This document shows, one piece after another, positions 1 to 9,115 of a stretch of 64,000 nucleotides of DNA (the stretch's first letter is position 1; the number at the start of each line of letters is the position of its first letter). Made by a program: the position numbers and the translations under genes. This stretch comes from an uncultured Acetobacteraceae bacterium. Lineage in GTDB: Bacteria > Pseudomonadota > Alphaproteobacteria > Acetobacterales > Acetobacteraceae. The stretch is from positions 22,390 through 86,389 of the forward strand of contig CALMVO010000122.1 in NCBI GenBank assembly GCA_937873205.1. Direction: 5' to 3'. The notes under the pieces were generated by a model. The model was not told where the DNA came from, ran no database searches, and saw only the letters and a list, made by a program, of their open reading frames with translations.

Positions 1-122
1 ACTGGCTGCTGAAGCCGCAGGCCTTCGCGCCCGGCACCAAGATGGGCTATCCGGGCCTGGCCAGCGACACGGACCGCACCGCCGTCATCGCCTATCTGCG
101 CTCGCTGTCCGATCCGCGCTGA
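1..122 (+). CDS. C-terminal fragment of c-type cytochrome (gene begins before the window)
   Basis: Open frame from base 3: WLLKPQAFAPGTKMGYPGLASDTDRTAVIAYLRSLSDPR*, with the distal Met-ligand region typical of class I cytochrome c. Confidence 0.7.
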   Translation, partial: WLLKPQAFAPGTKMGYPGLASDTDRTAVIAYLRSLSDPR

Positions 123-124
123 TC

Positions 125-907
125 GTGCGCGACGCCGACCGCCTGCTCGACGCCGCGATCGCCGCCGCGGACCTCGCCGGCCGCCTGATCCGGCCGCATT
201 TCCGCGCCGGCCTGGAGGCCGAGACCAAGGGCGACGACAGCCCGGTCACGCTGGCCGATCGCGCCGCCGAGGCGGGGATGCGCGCCCTGCTCGCCGAGCG
301 CACCCCGGAGGCCGGCATCCTCGGCGAGGAGGGCGGGCTCGACCGCGCGGACGCCCGGCTGCGCTGGGTGCTCGACCCGATCGACGGCACCCGCGCCTTC
401 CTCACCGGCCGTCCCAGCTTCGGCGTGCTGGTGGCCCTGCTCGACGACGGCATGCCGGTGCTGGGCATCATCGACCAGCCGATCACCGCCGAGCGCTGGA
501 TCGGCGTCGCCGGCCGGCCGACGCGCTACACCGGCTCGTTTGGCGGCACCGCCGGCACCCGGCGCTGCGCCGGCCTCGACCGCGCCGAGCTGTCCTGCAC
601 CACCCCGGCCATGCTGGACCACGCCACGCGGCCCGGCCACGAGCGCCTGCAGGCCGCCGTGCGCCGCACCTCCTGGGGCGGCGACTGCTACGCCTACGGC
701 CTGCTGGCGCTCGGCCAGATCGACGTCATCGCCGAGCGCGACATGAAGGTCTGGGACTGGGCGGCGCTGGTCCCGGTGGTCGAGGGCGCCGGCGGCCGCG
801 TCACCGATTGGGCCGGCCGGACCCTGCGCGAGGGTGGCGACGGCAGCGTGCTGGCGCTGGGCGATCCCGGCCTCGGCTCCGCCGCCACCACCCTGCTGGC
901 CTTCTGA
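125..907 (+). CDS. hisN: inositol monophosphatase family protein (histidinol-phosphatase-like)
   Basis: ORF with IMPase motifs LGEEGG, WVLDPIDGTRAF and VWDWAALVPVVEGAGG. Confidence 0.8.
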   Translation: MRDADRLLDAAIAAADLAGRLIRPHFRAGLEAETKGDDSPVTLADRAAEAGMRALLAERTPEAGILGEEGGLDRADARLRWVLDPIDGTRAFLTGRPSFGVLVALLDDGMPVLGIIDQPITAERWIGVAGRPTRYTGSFGGTAGTRRCAGLDRAELSCTTPAMLDHATRPGHERLQAAVRRTSWGGDCYAYGLLALGQIDVIAERDMKVWDWAALVPVVEGAGGRVTDWAGRTLREGGDGSVLALGDPGLGSAATTLLAF

Positions 908-986
908 TGGCAGCCATGACGTCTGGCTACCCGCCGACGCCGAACCCGGCTACGTCGTGCAGCCTGCACAACGAGCACTGCACCCG

Positions 987-2231
987 ATGACCAGCCAGCT
1001 TTCCCTGTCGAAGGACCGCATCCGCATCCTGCTGCTGGAAGGCGTGCATGACAGCGCCGTCGCTGCCTTCACCGCCGGCGGCTACGAGGCCATCACCCGC
1101 CATACCGGCGCCCTCGAAGGTGCGGCGCTGGCCCGGGCGCTGGAGGGCATCCACATCGTCGGCATCCGCTCGCGCACCCAGCTCACGGCGGAGATCGTCG
1201 CCGGCGCCGACAAGCTGATCGCCGTCGGCTGCTTCTGCATCGGCACCAACCAAGTCTCCCTCGACGCCGCGGCCATCCGTGGCATCCCCGTCTTCAACGC
1301 GCCCTACAGCAACACCCGCAGCGTCGCCGAGCTGGTGATGGGCGAGATCGTGATGCTGCTGCGCCGGATTTTCCCCAAATCGGTCGCGGCCCACGCCGGC
1401 GGCTGGGACAAGTCGGCCGCCAACAGCTGGGAGGTGCGCGGCAAGACGCTGGGCATCGTCGGCTACGGCAGCATCGGCAGCCAGCTCTCGGTGCTGGCCG
1501 AAGCGTTCGGCATGCGCGTGATCTATCACGACATCATCGACAAGCTCGGCCATGGCAACGCCTCCGCAGTGCCGAGCCTGCACGCGCTGCTGGCGCAGAG
1601 CGACGTGGTCAGCCTGCACGTGCCGCAGACGCACGAGACCGACCTGCTGATCGGCGAGACCGAGCTGCGCGCGATGCAGCCGGGCAGCGTCCTGCTCAAC
1701 AACGCGCGCGGCAACGTCGTCGACCTGGAGGCGCTCGCCCGCGCGCTGGACGACCGTCACCTGCTGGGGGCGGCGATCGACGTGTTCCCGGTCGAGCCCG
1801 GCGGCAACGGGCAGCCGTTCCGGAGCCCGCTGCAGGGCCGCGACAACGTCATCCTGACCCCGCATATCGGCGGCTCCACCGCGGAGGCCCAGGCGCGGAT
1901 CGGAGTCGAGGTGGCGCGTAAGCTGCTCGACTACAGCGATGTCGGCGCCACGCTGGGTGCGGTCAACTTCCCGCAGGTGCAGCTGCCGCCGCGTCCACGC
2001 GGCACCCGCTTCATGCACGTTCACCGCAACGCGCCCGGCATACTGCGCCGCATCAACGAGATCTTCTCGGAATCGAGCGCCAACATCGCCGCCCAGTTCC
2101 TGCAGACCGACGGCGAGGTCGGCTACGTCGTCGTCGAGGCCGAGACCGATCGCGACGCGGACGCCGCGATCCTGGCACGCCTGCGCGGCCTCGACGGCAC
2201 CATCAGGGCGCGCCTGCTCTACCAGAGGTAG
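987..2231 (+). CDS. serA: D-3-phosphoglycerate dehydrogenase with C-terminal ACT domain
   Basis: LGIVGYGSIGSQLSVLAEAFGM Rossmann motif, NNARGNVVDLEAL, HIGGSTAEAQ; ATG at 987 inside the longer ORF. Confidence 0.93.
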   Translation: MTSQLSLSKDRIRILLLEGVHDSAVAAFTAGGYEAITRHTGALEGAALARALEGIHIVGIRSRTQLTAEIVAGADKLIAVGCFCIGTNQVSLDAAAIRGIPVFNAPYSNTRSVAELVMGEIVMLLRRIFPKSVAAHAGGWDKSAANSWEVRGKTLGIVGYGSIGSQLSVLAEAFGMRVIYHDIIDKLGHGNASAVPSLHALLAQSDVVSLHVPQTHETDLLIGETELRAMQPGSVLLNNARGNVVDLEALARALDDRHLLGAAIDVFPVEPGGNGQPFRSPLQGRDNVILTPHIGGSTAEAQARIGVEVARKLLDYSDVGATLGAVNFPQVQLPPRPRGTRFMHVHRNAPGILRRINEIFSESSANIAAQFLQTDGEVGYVVVEAETDRDADAAILARLRGLDGTIRARLLYQR

Positions 2232-2242
2232 CGCGGTCGCGG

Positions 2243-2437
2243 CTACACCGGCTCCGCCGCGACGAGCACCACGGAAATGACGCACGGCTCCGTTCCGCGC
2301 ACGCTCCAGCTGTGTATGGTGCCGCGCTGGACGAAGGTGTCGCCGGCCGTCAGCAACACCTCTCCATCATCGACGATCGCGTATATCTCGCCGCCGATGA
2401 CGGTGATGTAGTCGATCGTCGGCGTCTTGTGCCGCAT
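2243..2437 (-). pseudogene. 5'-truncated cupin-domain protein (C-terminal part only)
   Basis: TPTIDYITVIGGEIYAIVDDGEVLLTAGDTFVQRGTIHSWSVRGTEPC is a cupin core; the N-terminal half is absent. Confidence 0.6.
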
Positions 2438-2439
2438 CG

Positions 2440-2733
2440 GGTCTGGCGCGCGAGGTCAGCGACCCGCGCTCGATCGGGCGCGGCATCGTGCGCGACATCC
2501 TCGACCCGATCGCGACCGCGGTCACCGAGCAGCTGGCCACGGTCATGCCGGATCGCTCGAAGGCGTCCATCCACTGGATCTACCATGCGATGATCGGCGC
2601 GATGGTCTATGCCATGGGCGATGCCGGCCGCATCTGCCGGCTGAGCGGCGGCGCCGCCGACGCGAACGACGTTGATTGGGCGACCTTGGAGCTGATCTCC
2701 ATCATCCTAGACGGCATCCGCCCGCGACCCTGA
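2440..2733 (+). pseudogene. 5'-truncated TetR-family regulator (C-terminal ligand-binding part only)
   Basis: Frame reads ..LAREVSDPRSIGRGIVRDILDPIATAVTEQLATVMPDRSKASIHWIYHAMIGAMVYAMGDAGR..; no HTH domain upstream. Confidence 0.5.
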
Positions 2734-2818
2734 CGCGGATGCCGCCGGCAGCGCGTCAACCATCCGTTAAGGCTGTGTCCTGCAAGCTCCGTTCGGGCAA
2801 AAAGCCCCGGAGCCCCGC

Positions 2819-4315
2819 ATGACCATCGCCCGCATCCAGAGCTTCGCCTTCTCCGGCATCGACGCCGTGCCGATCGAGATCCAGGTGCAGATCTCCGGAG
2901 GATTGCCGGCCTTTCTCATCGTCGGCCTGGCTGACAAGGCGGTGGGCGAGGCGCGGGAGCGGGTGCGGGCGGCGCTGACCGCCATGGGCTTGGCGCTGCC
3001 GCCCAAGCGCGTGCTGATCAACCTGGCCCCGGCCGACCTGCAGAAGGAGGGCAGCCATTTCGACCTCGGCATCGCACTCGCCGTGCTGGCGGCGATGGAC
3101 GTGCTGCCGCGCGACGAGCTCGCCGGCTACGCGGCCATCGGCGAGCTGTCGCTCGACGGCGGCGTCAACCCGGTGACCGGCGTGCTGCCGGCGGCGCTGG
3201 GCGCCTCGGCACGCGGGGTCGGCCTGATCTGCGCCCAGAGCCAGGGCGGCGAGGCGGCCTGGGCCGGCCGGATCGAGGTGCTGGCGACGCCGGACCTGCT
3301 GTCGCTCGTCAACCATTTCCGCGGCGTCCAGGTGCTGAGCCCGCCGTGCCCGCCCGGTGTGGCGGAGGCGGCCCGGGTTTCCGACCTCGCCGACGTCAAG
3401 GGCATGGAGACGGCCAAGCGGGCGCTGGAGATCGCCGCAGCCGGCGGTCACAGCATGATGCTGATCGGGCCGCCGGGTGCCGGCAAGTCGATGCTGGCCG
3501 CCCGCCTGCCGGGATTGCTGCCCGACCTGTCGGCGGCCGAGGCGCTGGAGGTCAGCACCATCCACAGCATCGCCGGGCTGCTGGCAGACGGGAAGATGGT
3601 GAAGCGGCCGCCGTTTCGCGAGCCGCACCATTCGGCCAGCCAGGCCGCCATCGTCGGCGGCGGTCCGCGTGCCAAGCCGGGCGAGGTCAGTCTGGCGCAT
3701 CGCGGCGTGCTGTTCCTGGACGAGATGCCCGAACTGCCGCGGCAATCCCTGGAGGCGCTGCGGGCGCCGATCGAGACCGGCCGCACCACCGTCGCCCGCG
3801 CCGCCGGCCATTACACCTATCCGGCCCGCTTCCAGCTGGTCGCCGCGATGAACCCGTGCCGCTGCGGCCACCTCGGCGACCCCGGCCGCGAGTGCCGCCG
3901 GGCACCCCGCTGCGGCGAGGAGTACATGGCCAAGATCAGCGGGCCGATGCTCGACCGCATCGACCTCACCGTCGAGGTGCGTCCGGTCGCCGCGACCGAG
4001 ATCGCCCGCGCCCCGGCCGGAGAGACGACGTGCGACGTCGCCGCCCGCGTCGCCTGCTCACGCGCCCGGCAGCACCGCCGCCAGGACGGGCTGTGCAATG
4101 CCGAGACCAGCCCCGAGCACTTCCCGATGAGCGAGGCGGCGCGCAGCCTGAGCGAGCAGGCGGCCGAGCGGCTGCAGCTCTCGGCCCGTGGCTTCACGCG
4201 GCTGCTCCGCGTCTCGCGCACGATCGCGGACCTCGAGGATGTCGAAGAGGTTCAGCGTCCGCACGTCGCCGAAGCACTGGGCTACCGCCGTCGGACTCCC
4301 GCCCAGGTTGGATGA
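2819..4315 (+). CDS. comM: YifB/ComM family Mg-chelatase-like AAA ATPase
   Basis: Full-length ORF with GPPGAGKSMLAARLPGLLP Walker A, FLDEMPEL Walker B, AAMNPCRCGH. Confidence 0.93.
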   Translation: MTIARIQSFAFSGIDAVPIEIQVQISGGLPAFLIVGLADKAVGEARERVRAALTAMGLALPPKRVLINLAPADLQKEGSHFDLGIALAVLAAMDVLPRDELAGYAAIGELSLDGGVNPVTGVLPAALGASARGVGLICAQSQGGEAAWAGRIEVLATPDLLSLVNHFRGVQVLSPPCPPGVAEAARVSDLADVKGMETAKRALEIAAAGGHSMMLIGPPGAGKSMLAARLPGLLPDLSAAEALEVSTIHSIAGLLADGKMVKRPPFREPHHSASQAAIVGGGPRAKPGEVSLAHRGVLFLDEMPELPRQSLEALRAPIETGRTTVARAAGHYTYPARFQLVAAMNPCRCGHLGDPGRECRRAPRCGEEYMAKISGPMLDRIDLTVEVRPVAATEIARAPAGETTCDVAARVACSRARQHRRQDGLCNAETSPEHFPMSEAARSLSEQAAERLQLSARGFTRLLRVSRTIADLEDVEEVQRPHVAEALGYRRRTPAQVG

Positions 4316-4374
4316 CAATACGTTGATCCGGCGCGCCATGCGGAACAAATCGGGCACATGATCGTTCCGGTCGC

Positions 4375-4623
4375 ATGAGCACAAACCCGAAGACCACCCC
4401 GAAGTCAGACCAGGCCGCCACGCAAGAGCCGCCGTCGAACACCGTCAAGGATCCCGCGAACTGGACCACCGGTGAGGAGACCATGACCGGCGCGCAGGCC
4501 TCCTACCTGAAGACCCTGTCGGAGGAGGCCGGTGAGCCGTTTGACGACACCCTTACCAAGGCGGAGGCGTCGAAGCGGATCGACGCCCTGCAGAGCGCCA
4601 CCGGCCGCGGCAAGAACCATTAG
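4375..4623 (+). CDS. DUF3072-like small protein
   Basis: PSNTVKDPANWTTGEETMTGAQASYLKTLSEEAGEPFDDTLTKAEASKRIDALQ matches the remembered DUF3072 pattern. Confidence 0.75.
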   Translation: MSTNPKTTPKSDQAATQEPPSNTVKDPANWTTGEETMTGAQASYLKTLSEEAGEPFDDTLTKAEASKRIDALQSATGRGKNH

Positions 4624-4654
4624 TCGCAGACGCTGGACCGCGTCGGCATCCCGT

Positions 4655-5869
4655 TCATGCCGACGCGGCCCGAAGCACCGCCAAACCACCGTCCAGATCC
4701 GCGATCAGATCCTCCGGGCTTTCGAGCCCGACGTGCAGCCGTAGCGCTGGCCCACCATCGCCGATATCGGGTTGCCGCCGCGAGGCGGCGCGACTGATGA
4801 TCCCCGTGGTTGGCAGGGCCAGGCTCTCGTAGCCTCCCCAGGAGGCGCCGAGGCTGAAGACGGCGAGGGCCGCCACCATATCCTCGACCGCCGATGCGCT
4901 GAATTTCGGCTTGAACTCGACGCCGAACAGGCTGCTCGCCCCGTTGAAGTCGCGGGCCCAGAAGGCGTGGCCCGGGCTTCCCGGCAGTGCGGGGTGCAGC
5001 ACCCGCGCCACCTCCGCGCGCTCCTGCAGCCAGCGCGCGACAACCAGGGCGGATCGTGACTGCCGTTCTAGCCTCACCCCCATGGTGCGCAGCCCGCGGA
5101 GCGTCAGCCAGCACTCATCCGGACTGGCATATTGGCCGATCTGCACCGCGGCGTCCCGCACCACCACCCAGTCCGCCTGATCGACGACGGTGATCGCGCC
5201 CACCACGGAGTCGGCGTGGCCAGAAGGGTACTTGGTCAGCGCCTGGATCGAGACGTCGACGCCGTGCTCGAACGGCTGAAACACGTGGATCCCCCACGTG
5301 TTGTCCAGCATCAGCTTGGCGCCGTGCTCGTGCGCCACCTGGGCCAGCATCCGGACGTCCTGCACCTCGAAGCTGTGGCTGCCGGGGCTTTCGGCGAACA
5401 GCACCTGCGTGGTCGGCCGCATCAGCGCCCGCAGATCGGACCTCTCGATCAGCGGATCGTAGTACGTGGTCTCCACGCCGAGCCGACGCAGCAGGGTGTC
5501 GCAGAACCGCCGCGTTGGACCGTAGACGCTGTCCGGCATCAGGCAGTGGCCGCCGGCACCCAGGAACGCCAGCAGGGGCGTCGTGCAGGCCGCGAGACCC
5601 GACGACACCACCTGGGTGTGCCGGCCGCCCTCGATCGCGGCGATCGCCTCCTCGAGCAGCGACTGCGTCGGGCCACCCATCGCGCCGTAGATGAGCGCGT
5701 GCTCGTAGCGCTGCGCCGAACGCGCTCGCATCGCATCCATGTTCTCGTACAATACGGTGGAGCCGCGGGCGACCGGTGGGTTCACGAAGCCAGGCTCGGC
5801 GTCGGCCGGCCGGCCGAGCCGGACCAGCTTGGCGCTGAGGCCCGACCACCCCCGATCCTCCGGCATCAT
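4655..5869 (-). CDS. metC: cystathionine beta-lyase (PLP-dependent)
   Basis: YGAMGGPTQSLLEEAIAAIEGG, MLDNTWGIHVFQPFEHGVDVSIQALTKYPSGH PLP site. Confidence 0.88.
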   Translation of the reverse strand: MMPEDRGWSGLSAKLVRLGRPADAEPGFVNPPVARGSTVLYENMDAMRARSAQRYEHALIYGAMGGPTQSLLEEAIAAIEGGRHTQVVSSGLAACTTPLLAFLGAGGHCLMPDSVYGPTRRFCDTLLRRLGVETTYYDPLIERSDLRALMRPTTQVLFAESPGSHSFEVQDVRMLAQVAHEHGAKLMLDNTWGIHVFQPFEHGVDVSIQALTKYPSGHADSVVGAITVVDQADWVVVRDAAVQIGQYASPDECWLTLRGLRTMGVRLERQSRSALVVARWLQERAEVARVLHPALPGSPGHAFWARDFNGASSLFGVEFKPKFSASAVEDMVAALAVFSLGASWGGYESLALPTTGIISRAASRRQPDIGDGGPALRLHVGLESPEDLIADLDGGLAVLRAASA

Positions 5870-6759
5870 GGGCTCGTCCTCCGGGCCGGTCCCTCGGCGC
5901 GCGGCTGTCCGGACTGCGCCCATTCGGTCCAGGACCCGTCATAGAGCAGGCCCGGACCGTCGCCGCAGATCGCCAGGCCCAGCGACAGCACCGAAGCGGT
6001 CAGGCCGGAGCCGCAGCTGGTCACCACCCGGTCGCCGGACGCCACCCCCGCCTCGGCGAAGCGCGCGCGCAGCTCGTCCGTCGGCCGGAAGCGGACGCCG
6101 TCCACCAGCAGCTCCCCGAACGGCAGGTTCACGGCCCCTGGGATATGACCGCCGGGCAGCCCGGCCCGCGGCTCCGGCACGATCGCCTCGAAGCGGCCGC
6201 GGCTGCGCGCGTCGAGCAGCCGAGCGCGGCCCGACCCATCGGCTCCCGCCACGGCGGCGGCGGACAGGGCGGCCACGTCACCGAGCCCGGCCAGCCGCGC
6301 AAGCCGCGGCATCGCCACGAAACGCGCCGCTGCGGGCGCCGCCGGCGGACCGGCTTCCAGCGCCCGACCCTCGGCGCGCCAGACCGGCAGGCCGCCATCG
6401 AGCACCCGCACCCGGTCGTGCCCGAACAGCCCGAGCAGCCACCAGCCGCGCGCGGCCGAGGCCACGCCGGTCTGGTCGTAGAACACCACGTCGCTGTCGT
6501 TGCCGACGCCCAACGCCCCGATCAGCCGCGCGAACCGTCCCTGACTTGGCACCATGTGCGGCAGCGAGCTGTCCGGATCAGAAAATACGTCGATGTCGAA
6601 CCTTTGGGCGCCCGGGACGTGGCCGTCGCGAAACACCAGGTCCGGATCGAACGTCTCGCCCGGCAGCGTCGTGGTCGCGTCCAGCACCACCAGGCTGGCC
6701 GGCGACCGATCAAGCAGTCGAGCCAGCTCGACGGTCGAGATGAGCGGGCTCATCAGCAC
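5866..6759 (-). CDS. sseA: thiosulfate/3-mercaptopyruvate sulfurtransferase (rhodanese)
   Basis: Two rhodanese domains, LLDARSRGRFEA and active-site region VTSCGSGLTASVLSLGL; 4-nt overlap with metC. Confidence 0.88.
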   Translation of the reverse strand: MLMSPLISTVELARLLDRSPASLVVLDATTTLPGETFDPDLVFRDGHVPGAQRFDIDVFSDPDSSLPHMVPSQGRFARLIGALGVGNDSDVVFYDQTGVASAARGWWLLGLFGHDRVRVLDGGLPVWRAEGRALEAGPPAAPAAARFVAMPRLARLAGLGDVAALSAAAVAGADGSGRARLLDARSRGRFEAIVPEPRAGLPGGHIPGAVNLPFGELLVDGVRFRPTDELRARFAEAGVASGDRVVTSCGSGLTASVLSLGLAICGDGPGLLYDGSWTEWAQSGQPRAEGPARRTSP

Positions 6760-6803
6760 TCCCCGGAGCCAGCATGCGGGCTGGCTCCAGGGGCAAGTCT
6801 AGA

Positions 6804-7685
6804 TCACTGGATGCGGTAGGCCGCAAGCAGCGACCGCACCCGGCGCGCAGCCTCGGCGCCCTTGATCGAGTCCCGCCACATGCCCTCCGCCACGCGCTGG
6901 TGCGTCGAGACCGCTTCCGGCGCGCCAGTGACGAGCGCCACGCCGGTCGACGGGCTGCAGCCGGCATCGCTGCGGAATGGGTTGATTGCCAGCGTCGCGC
7001 GCTCGCGCTGGCGCAGCAGCAGGCAGTTGGTCGTGGGCTCGTTGCCGGGCAGCAGGCTGAATTGCAGCCCCATCGGCTCCGTCTCGAACAGGGTGGCGAT
7101 CGCCTCGACCTCGATCGCCGCCACCTCGCGGGAGCGCCGGCGCAGGCTGTCGCTGATGGCAAGCCCGCCGCACATGCCCTCGCTCAGCAGGTGCTGCAGC
7201 GCCTGTTCGGACAGGATGGCGATGATGCCCGGCCGCCGTGACTGATAGACCCGCTTGCGCGTGGACAGGATGCCCAGCATCTGCTCGGCCATCGCACGCG
7301 CGGTGGCGGCGTCGTCGCCGGCCTCGTCGGCGACCTCGAACAGGGCCTGCGTCAGCACGGCGTCGTAGGCGTCCGACGTCGTGAGGTAGCAGAGTGCCGC
7401 CCCCAGCTGCAGGATCTGGTCGGCGCCCTCCTCGATCTGGCGCAGCCGCTCGAAGAAGCCGACGGTGCGGCTGTAGTACTCGACGCCGATGCCGAGCAGC
7501 GAGAGCGGCGAGATCTTGAGCAGCTCCGCCAGCCTCTGGACGGTGTCCAGCTTGATGACCTCGCCCTTCTCGTAACGGTAGAGTGCCGCTCGGGACACGC
7601 CGAGGCGGGCCGCGATCTCCTCGGCACGCATCCCGGACTCCAGACGGTAGGCACGCAGCTGCTGACCTATTTCACTGAGACGCAT
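6804..7685 (-). CDS. XRE-family HTH transcriptional regulator
   Basis: MRLSEIGQQLRAYRLESGMRAEEIAARLGVSRAALYRYEKGEVIKLDTVQRLAELL HTH. Confidence 0.8.
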   Translation of the reverse strand: MRLSEIGQQLRAYRLESGMRAEEIAARLGVSRAALYRYEKGEVIKLDTVQRLAELLKISPLSLLGIGVEYYSRTVGFFERLRQIEEGADQILQLGAALCYLTTSDAYDAVLTQALFEVADEAGDDAATARAMAEQMLGILSTRKRVYQSRRPGIIAILSEQALQHLLSEGMCGGLAISDSLRRRSREVAAIEVEAIATLFETEPMGLQFSLLPGNEPTTNCLLLRQRERATLAINPFRSDAGCSPSTGVALVTGAPEAVSTHQRVAEGMWRDSIKGAEAARRVRSLLAAYRIQ

Positions 7686-7713
7686 GACGATCCTGCCTGA
7701 CACGGCGTGTCTC

Positions 7714-7736
7714 GTTAATCACCCGACCGGATTAAC
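7714..7736. promoter_or_regulatory. Inverted repeat GTTAATC-N9-GATTAAC, candidate operator upstream of the XRE regulator
   Basis: Perfect 7-bp arms 29 bp upstream of the predicted start at 7685. Confidence 0.45.
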
Positions 7737-7987
7737 ATAAATCTAACGATATGCTGTCCCCATCGCCTTGGCCATGACGAAGTGATCATTCGGCGATACG
7801 ATTTCGATCTGACGTTGCAAGGGTCACACATCGAGAGCCGTGCCGGCAATCGAGTCGCCTGTCGGATCGTGCGGACACGATCTTGATAATGATTTATGCC
7901 GCCTTCATGGAATAAGGCATCGGATCGCACGGCTTTGCGCCCCGCCCCGGCCGTGACAGGCTGGTACGGACGAACGGGCGGGTATCG

Positions 7988-9109
7988 GTGACGGTGACTG
8001 AGCGCATCATGATGGGGCTGCTGATCGGCGGCGTCGCCGCCGGCTGCTTCGTGGTGCTCTACCCGTTCTTCTCGGCGATCCTGTGGGCGGCAATCCTCGT
8101 CTTCACGACCTGGCCGGTCTATGTCCGGCTGCGCGCTCGTATCGGGCGCTTCCCGGCCGCCTTCCTGATGATGCTGATGACGGCGCTGCTGGTGGTGCTG
8201 CCGATCGGCCTGGTCGGCTCGGCCGGGGTCGCCGACGCGCCCGGCATGTTGCGCGCGGCGATGAGCCTGGCCGCCCTCGGCCTGCCGCAGCCGCCGCACT
8301 GGGTCGCCCACGTGCCGCTCGTGGGTCATCAGCTCGCCGAGACCCTGCAGCGCTGGTCGGCCGACCTCAGCCAGGTCGGCGCCACCGTGCAGCCTTATAT
8401 CGGCACCATCGTCGCCCGCCTGCTCGGCCTGCTGGTGCAGATCGCGCAGGGGCTGCTGCAGCTGGTGCTGGCGCTGTTCATCGGCTTCTTCTTCTGGATC
8501 AGCGGCGACGCGCTCGGCAGCACGCTCACCGCAATCATCCGCCGCATCGCCGGCTCCTATGCCGACCGGCTGCTCGCCGTCGCCGGCAACACCGTGCGCG
8601 GCACCGTCTACGGCATCCTCGGCACGGCCATCGTCCAGGGCATCCTCACCGCCGTGGGTTTTACCGTGGCCGGGGTGCCGAGCCCGGTGCTGTTCGGCGG
8701 CATCGCCGCCTTCGTCGCCGTGCTGCCGATCGGGGCGCCGCTGGTCTGGGTGCCGGCGGCACTCTGGCTGGCGCTCACGCACCATCTCGGCCGCGGCATC
8801 TTCCTCGGCCTCTATGGCGTGCTGGCGATCTCCGGCGCCGACCATGTGATCCGGCCGATGTTCATCGCCCGCGGCGCGCAGCTGCCCTACCTGCTGACCG
8901 TGCTGGGCGTGCTGGGAGGCGTGCTCAGCTTCGGCGGGCTGGGCATCTTCCTAGGCCCGGTCCTGCTCGGCGTCGGCTATACGCTCGCCGTCGAGTTCGC
9001 CGCCGTGCCGCACCTGCCGCCGGCGGCCCTACCGGCCATGCGACGACCGCCGCCCGCGCGCCCAGCCGCGGCGACGCTGTCGGAACGATCTGGTCCGGCC
9101 GGCGATTGA
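7988..9109 (+). CDS. AI-2E family transporter (YdiK/PerM-like)
   Basis: Hydrophobic multi-TM ORF with GTVYGILGTAIVQGILTAVGFTVAGVPSPVLFGGIAAFVAVLPIGAPLVW. Confidence 0.85.
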   Translation: MTVTERIMMGLLIGGVAAGCFVVLYPFFSAILWAAILVFTTWPVYVRLRARIGRFPAAFLMMLMTALLVVLPIGLVGSAGVADAPGMLRAAMSLAALGLPQPPHWVAHVPLVGHQLAETLQRWSADLSQVGATVQPYIGTIVARLLGLLVQIAQGLLQLVLALFIGFFFWISGDALGSTLTAIIRRIAGSYADRLLAVAGNTVRGTVYGILGTAIVQGILTAVGFTVAGVPSPVLFGGIAAFVAVLPIGAPLVWVPAALWLALTHHLGRGIFLGLYGVLAISGADHVIRPMFIARGAQLPYLLTVLGVLGGVLSFGGLGIFLGPVLLGVGYTLAVEFAAVPHLPPAALPAMRRPPPARPAAATLSERSGPAGD

Positions 9110-9115
9110 GCTGCG

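Noticed and set aside
927-2285. 452-aa minus-strand ORF opposite serA
   Set aside because: Low-complexity Arg/Gly/Ala shadow ORF caused by high GC; the plus-strand frame has clear SerA motifs.
4326-4378. Imperfect inverted repeat ATGCGGAAC...GTTCCGGTCGCAT upstream of the DUF3072-like gene
   Set aside because: Arms need an internal gap and no second copy was seen; too weak to report as a site.
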